Of a stretch of 64,000 nucleotides of DNA, positions 61,591-64,000 are shown piece after piece. The notes beneath the pieces are model-generated. The model made no database searches and was not told where the DNA came from. It saw nothing but the letters and a program-made list of their open reading frames with translations. The position numbers and the translations under genes are program-made. Every line of letters starts with the position of its first letter. Position 1 is the first letter of the stretch. The DNA comes from Leptolyngbya sp. KIOST-1 (GTDB lineage Bacteria > Cyanobacteriota > Cyanobacteriia > Phormidesmidales > Phormidesmidaceae): contig NZ_JQFA01000004.1 in NCBI RefSeq assembly GCF_000763385.1, positions 248,001 to 312,000 of the forward strand, in the 5' to 3' direction.

Positions 61591-62583
61591 CTAGGTGGTT
61601 CTGGATCCCAGAGTGGCGACTGGAGCGCCAAAAATGCGATCGCTAAACCGCACATACCAGGCCGCCGCCTGCACCTGAATGATATAGGCCATGGCGATAA
61701 TCAGAGCAATTTCGGACCCCTGCTCGCGGCCAAAGCTGGTCATGGCGATCGCCAGCGCGATCGACAGGTTGCGCATCACAGTACCGTAAACCAGGGCGAT
61801 CGCATCTCCCCGCTTAAACAGCAGCTTGCCCACCAGGGTGCTGAGCAAAAAGTTGCCCGCATACAGCAAGGCCAGGGGCAGCAAAAACGACAGCAAAATG
61901 CCTGGGTTGCCGACGATATCCCTGGCCTTGAGAGCCATGGCCACAAACACCACCCCCAACACCCCCAGGGTGGAGAAGGCGGGGAACTTCTGCTTCAGGT
62001 TTTTGTGGTACTTGTCGGCTCCTACGGTGCGAATCAGCGCCACGCGGGTCGCCAACCCCAGCACCATGGGCAAAAACACAATTACCAGAATCTGGCGAAA
62101 GATGTCGCCCAGGGGAATGTCCACCACCGCCCCCATCAGCCCCTTGGCGTAGAAGGGGGTCGCCACGGAGCCCAAAATCAGGCCAATCACCGTCATCTTG
62201 ACGGCAGCGCTCACGTTACCCTGGGCAAACCCGGTCCAGGAAATGGTCATGCCGCTGGTGGGCAGCAGCGAGGCCAGCAGCAGGCCCAGGGCCACCAGGG
62301 GCTGGTCAGCGAAAAAGATTTGCCCCATGCCAAAGGCAAAGAACGGTACCACGGCAAAGTTGATCAGCTGGGTGACCAGCTGTACTTTGGTATCTCCCCC
62401 CGACAGCACCTCCTGCAGCTGCAGGTTCACCATCATCGGGTAGACCATCAAGAACGTGAGCGGAATAATCAGCGCCTTCAGCGGGGCCGGATTGATCAGC
62501 GCCCCCACCACAATGCCTGCCACCATACAGGCTGGAACCGACCAGACCAAATTTTTTTGAATGAATTGCAGCAGCTTCCACAC
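61591..62583 (-). CDS. BASS/ACR3-like ion or organic-acid transporter
   Basis: GTG at 62583 with AAGGAAGG eight bases upstream gives 330 residues; a TTG at 62607 is possible. About ten hydrophobic segments are present: LLQFIQKNLVWSVPACMVAGIVVG, FLMVYPMMVNLQLQEVL, LLASLLPTSGMTISWTGFAQGN and NLSIALAIAMTSFG. This matches the bile acid:sodium symporter/arsenical-resistance superfamily. The segment LTFLMVYPMMVNLQ is close to ACR3, yet the family also includes pyruvate and other organic-anion carriers, so the substrate stays open. It is downstream of a DUF302 gene and upstream of the ACT gene, probably in one operon. Confidence 0.85.
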   Translation of the reverse strand: MWKLLQFIQKNLVWSVPACMVAGIVVGALINPAPLKALIIPLTFLMVYPMMVNLQLQEVLSGGDTKVQLVTQLINFAVVPFFAFGMGQIFFADQPLVALGLLLASLLPTSGMTISWTGFAQGNVSAAVKMTVIGLILGSVATPFYAKGLMGAVVDIPLGDIFRQILVIVFLPMVLGLATRVALIRTVGADKYHKNLKQKFPAFSTLGVLGVVFVAMALKARDIVGNPGILLSFLLPLALLYAGNFLLSTLVGKLLFKRGDAIALVYGTVMRNLSIALAIAMTSFGREQGSEIALIIAMAYIIQVQAAAWYVRFSDRIFGAPVATLGSRTT

Positions 62584-62653
62584 AGCGATCGCCTTCCTTA
62601 ACGACAACTCCCATTCCGTCTAGCCCAGGGCCGATTAGCGGGTCAGCCAACCG

Positions 62654-63061
62654 CTAAACCGCTGCGGGCTGCGCCGCCGACAGACGGGCCATCACCGCCT
62701 GCATGCTTTGGCTGGCCTCTTCGGCGATCTCTCTAGCCTGGGGACTGGAGAGCACGGCGAACATGGCCAGCGGGTCAATGGCTGAGACCTCTACCCGGCC
62801 ATTGTCGCGGGCTTGCACCACCACGTTGCAGGGGAAAAGCACTCCGGCCTTGTCGTCCAGTTGCAGCATGGCGTGGGCCACCTGGGGATGGCACGCACCC
62901 AAGATGGTGTAGCGGCGAAAGTCAACTCCCAATTTTTTCTTAAAGGCGGCCTGAGCATCGATCTCGGTGAGAACGCCAAAGCCCTCCTGGGCGAGGGCTG
63001 CGGTCACCAGGGCGATCGCCTCCTCAAACCCGACAGACAACATCGTGCTGAAGTGATACAT
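62654..63061 (-). CDS. DUF302 protein
   Basis: ATG at 63061 after GAGGA gives 135 residues. DUF302 features are FEEAIALVTAALAQEGFGVLTEIDAQAAFKKKLGVDFRRYTILGACHPQVAHAMLQLDDKAGVLFPCNVVVQ, including the conserved Cys-His in GACHP and a second Cys in FPCN. The family is associated with metal or oxyanion resistance and transport loci. It heads the probable operon with the BASS/ACR3-like transporter (70 bp spacer) and is driven by the promoter at 63125-63153. The protein is cytosolic. Confidence 0.9.
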   Translation of the reverse strand: MYHFSTMLSVGFEEAIALVTAALAQEGFGVLTEIDAQAAFKKKLGVDFRRYTILGACHPQVAHAMLQLDDKAGVLFPCNVVVQARDNGRVEVSAIDPLAMFAVLSSPQAREIAEEASQSMQAVMARLSAAQPAAV

Positions 63062-63087
63062 AAACAAGAATCCTCAATTAGAAACAA

Positions 63088-63119
63088 ATAGAGGACTAGC
63101 AAGAACACTTGTCCTCTAT
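63088..63119 (-). promoter_or_regulatory. Inverted repeat in the DUF302 leader
   Basis: ATAGAGGAC (63088-63096) is perfectly complementary to GTCCTCTAT (63111-63119). It lies between the promoter and the DUF302 start, so it may be an operator or a leader hairpin. Confidence 0.65.
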
Positions 63120-63124
63120 GAATC

Positions 63125-63153
63125 ATTACATAGCCAAATAGTAAAATAGTCAA
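63125..63153 (-). promoter_or_regulatory. Promoter of the DUF302-transporter operon
   Basis: On the minus strand TTGACT (63153-63148) and TGTAAT (63130-63125) are 17 nt apart, close to the -35/-10 consensus. The predicted start is near 63118, placing the 63088-63119 inverted repeat at the beginning of the mRNA. Confidence 0.65.
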
Positions 63154-63471
63154 GCAAGCTACCCTTGCCTGGGGTGGGTATAGCCTGGTGGCAAGCCTGC
63201 GATCGCTGGTCGTCCGCCTGATGAGCAGTCTCCCTGCCCCACCCAGGGAGACGATCACCCTAGTGCTCTGTCAAGCCTCAACGGTGTCTACATTTGGGGT
63301 GGCCTGCGGTCAAACGTTACCAGGGTGAGAAAGACAGCACCGCCAGGGATATCCGCACGGCGATAGTCGGGCCTGAAAAGGTATGGCAAAGGACGGTGTT
63401 AGGGTTCTCGAGTGGCGGCTGCTCCGCTATGCTGAATGCTCACCCTCATCCACCGCTGCGTAGCCTAGACC
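63154..63471. other. Divergent spacer with hairpin
   Basis: About 318 bp between divergent genes. GTCTCCCTG (63228-63236) pairs with CAGGGAGAC (63244-63252). No coding sequence or further promoter was recognised. Confidence 0.4.
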
Positions 63472-64000
63472 GTGCTGGACTCGTTGCTCTTCCCCCTGGA
63501 CGACTGGCTGGCAGACCCAACCCTCCCCGCTGCCGAGGGGGCAGACTACTACTATCAAAGCCAGTGCCCTCGCACCGGGTGGCACCGCCTGCCCCGTACC
63601 GCCTTGGCCAGGGCAGTAGCCCAGCGGCTGATGGCACAGCTTGGCACCCCTGCCGAGGGCAAAATGTACGGCGTGCTGCTGGTGCAAACCCCAACTGGGA
63701 TAGGGGTGCTCAAAGCGTTTTCGGGGCTGTGGCAGGGGCAGGCGCAGGTGCCGGGCTGGGTGCCGCCCATACCGGGGCGATCGCAGGTCGCGCAGCAGGA
63801 GGCCCACACCCTGGCTCAGCTGGCGATGATCAAAGACCGGCTGCTCACCCTGCAAACATTGCCGCAGCGAGGGGTCTACGATGACCTGCTCCAGCAGCAG
63901 GCCGAGGCCCGCCAGAGGTTAAACCAGTGTCACCGCGATCGCAAGCAAGCCCGCGCCCAGCAGCGCCAAACCCTCGCCCGCACCCTGACCGGAAACTCCC
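63472..64000 (+). CDS. RluA-family pseudouridine synthase, cyanobacterial long form (5' part)
   Basis: A GTG at 63472 is the first start after an in-frame TAG at 63466. The 176 codons present read YYYQSQCPRTGWHRLPRTALARAVAQRLMAQLG, EGKMYGVLLVQTPTGIGVLKAFSGLWQGQAQVPGWVPPIPGR and EARQRLNQCHRDRKQARAQQRQTLARTLTG. This matches the N-terminal extension, a unique domain plus coiled coil, of the about 550-residue pseudouridine synthases of cyanobacteria, as I recall it. The catalytic domain would follow outside the window. It converts uridine to pseudouridine in rRNA or tRNA. Confidence 0.75.
   Translation, partial: MLDSLLFPLDDWLADPTLPAAEGADYYYQSQCPRTGWHRLPRTALARAVAQRLMAQLGTPAEGKMYGVLLVQTPTGIGVLKAFSGLWQGQAQVPGWVPPIPGRSQVAQQEAHTLAQLAMIKDRLLTLQTLPQRGVYDDLLQQQAEARQRLNQCHRDRKQARAQQRQTLARTLTGNS

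Noticed and set aside
1..64000. tRNA, rRNA and CRISPR arrays
   Set aside because: Looked for tRNA T-loop and acceptor patterns and for regular 28-37-nt direct repeats; none convincing was seen by eye.

Overview
This window comes from a cyanobacterial chromosome. The evidence is an isiA/isiC iron-stress locus, a urtABCDE urea transporter with an NtcA-type promoter, glpX-type FBPase/SBPase, hemA, ureG, treY/treZ, a ClpC chaperone, many GCGATCGC (HIP1) octamers, and several gene families typical of cyanobacteria (secreted GUN4-WD40, DUF29, Uma2, phosphorylase-kinase-like GH15, DUF3365 hybrid kinases). The G+C-rich coding sequence and gene mix suggest a filamentous Leptolyngbya/Nodosilinea-like lineage; this placement is inference. 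No tRNA, rRNA or CRISPR array was seen.

Layout. 1-3918 (minus strand): a partial Crp-family regulator, a small Cys-rich membrane protein, isiC and isiA with a Fur-like box, and an unknown membrane protein. 4502-10896 (plus): clpC, an SLH protein, glpX and hemA. 11105-24063 (plus): ureG, two large phosphorelay proteins (a haem-motif hybrid kinase and a multi-REC scaffold), then urtA-E. NtcA control of urtA and urease maturation by UreG make this a urea-nitrogen region. 24134-28971 (minus): treY and treZ for trehalose synthesis from glycogen-type glucans. 29273-35716: a Ser/Thr kinase, a gene remnant, an ABC-2 exporter pair, and a MerR-like regulator overlapping a VWA protein. 36281-43205: a run of secreted or lipoprotein unknowns including an exported GUN4-WD40 protein. 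43370-53705: rsmI, Uma2, an M42/M20-like peptidase, an Rrf2 regulator with cysK, nth, DUF29, an EEP nuclease-fold protein and a 1090-residue GH15/phosphorylase-kinase-like protein. 53928-55775: a second DUF29 gene split by an insertion element with perfect 18-bp ends and a 10-bp target duplication. The element's transposase is gutted and holds fragments of arsenic-resistance-type genes. 55869-64000: hydrolase, restriction-enzyme fragment, DUF433/PIN-like toxin-antitoxin pair, FecR lipoprotein, TPR protein, tlyA, ACT protein, DUF302 plus BASS/ACR3-like transporter, and the start of an RluA-type pseudouridine synthase.

Most notable: (1) a UrtD ATPase carrying a C-terminal TerB-like domain; (2) the insertion element with arsenic-operon debris interrupting DUF29, where the original gene can be rebuilt exactly; (3) an exported GUN4-WD40 fusion; (4) a scaffold with two HisKA-like domains, one lacking its histidine, and no ATPase; (5) a MerR-VWA operon with an apparently leaderless promoter; (6) several families of dispersed hairpin repeats.
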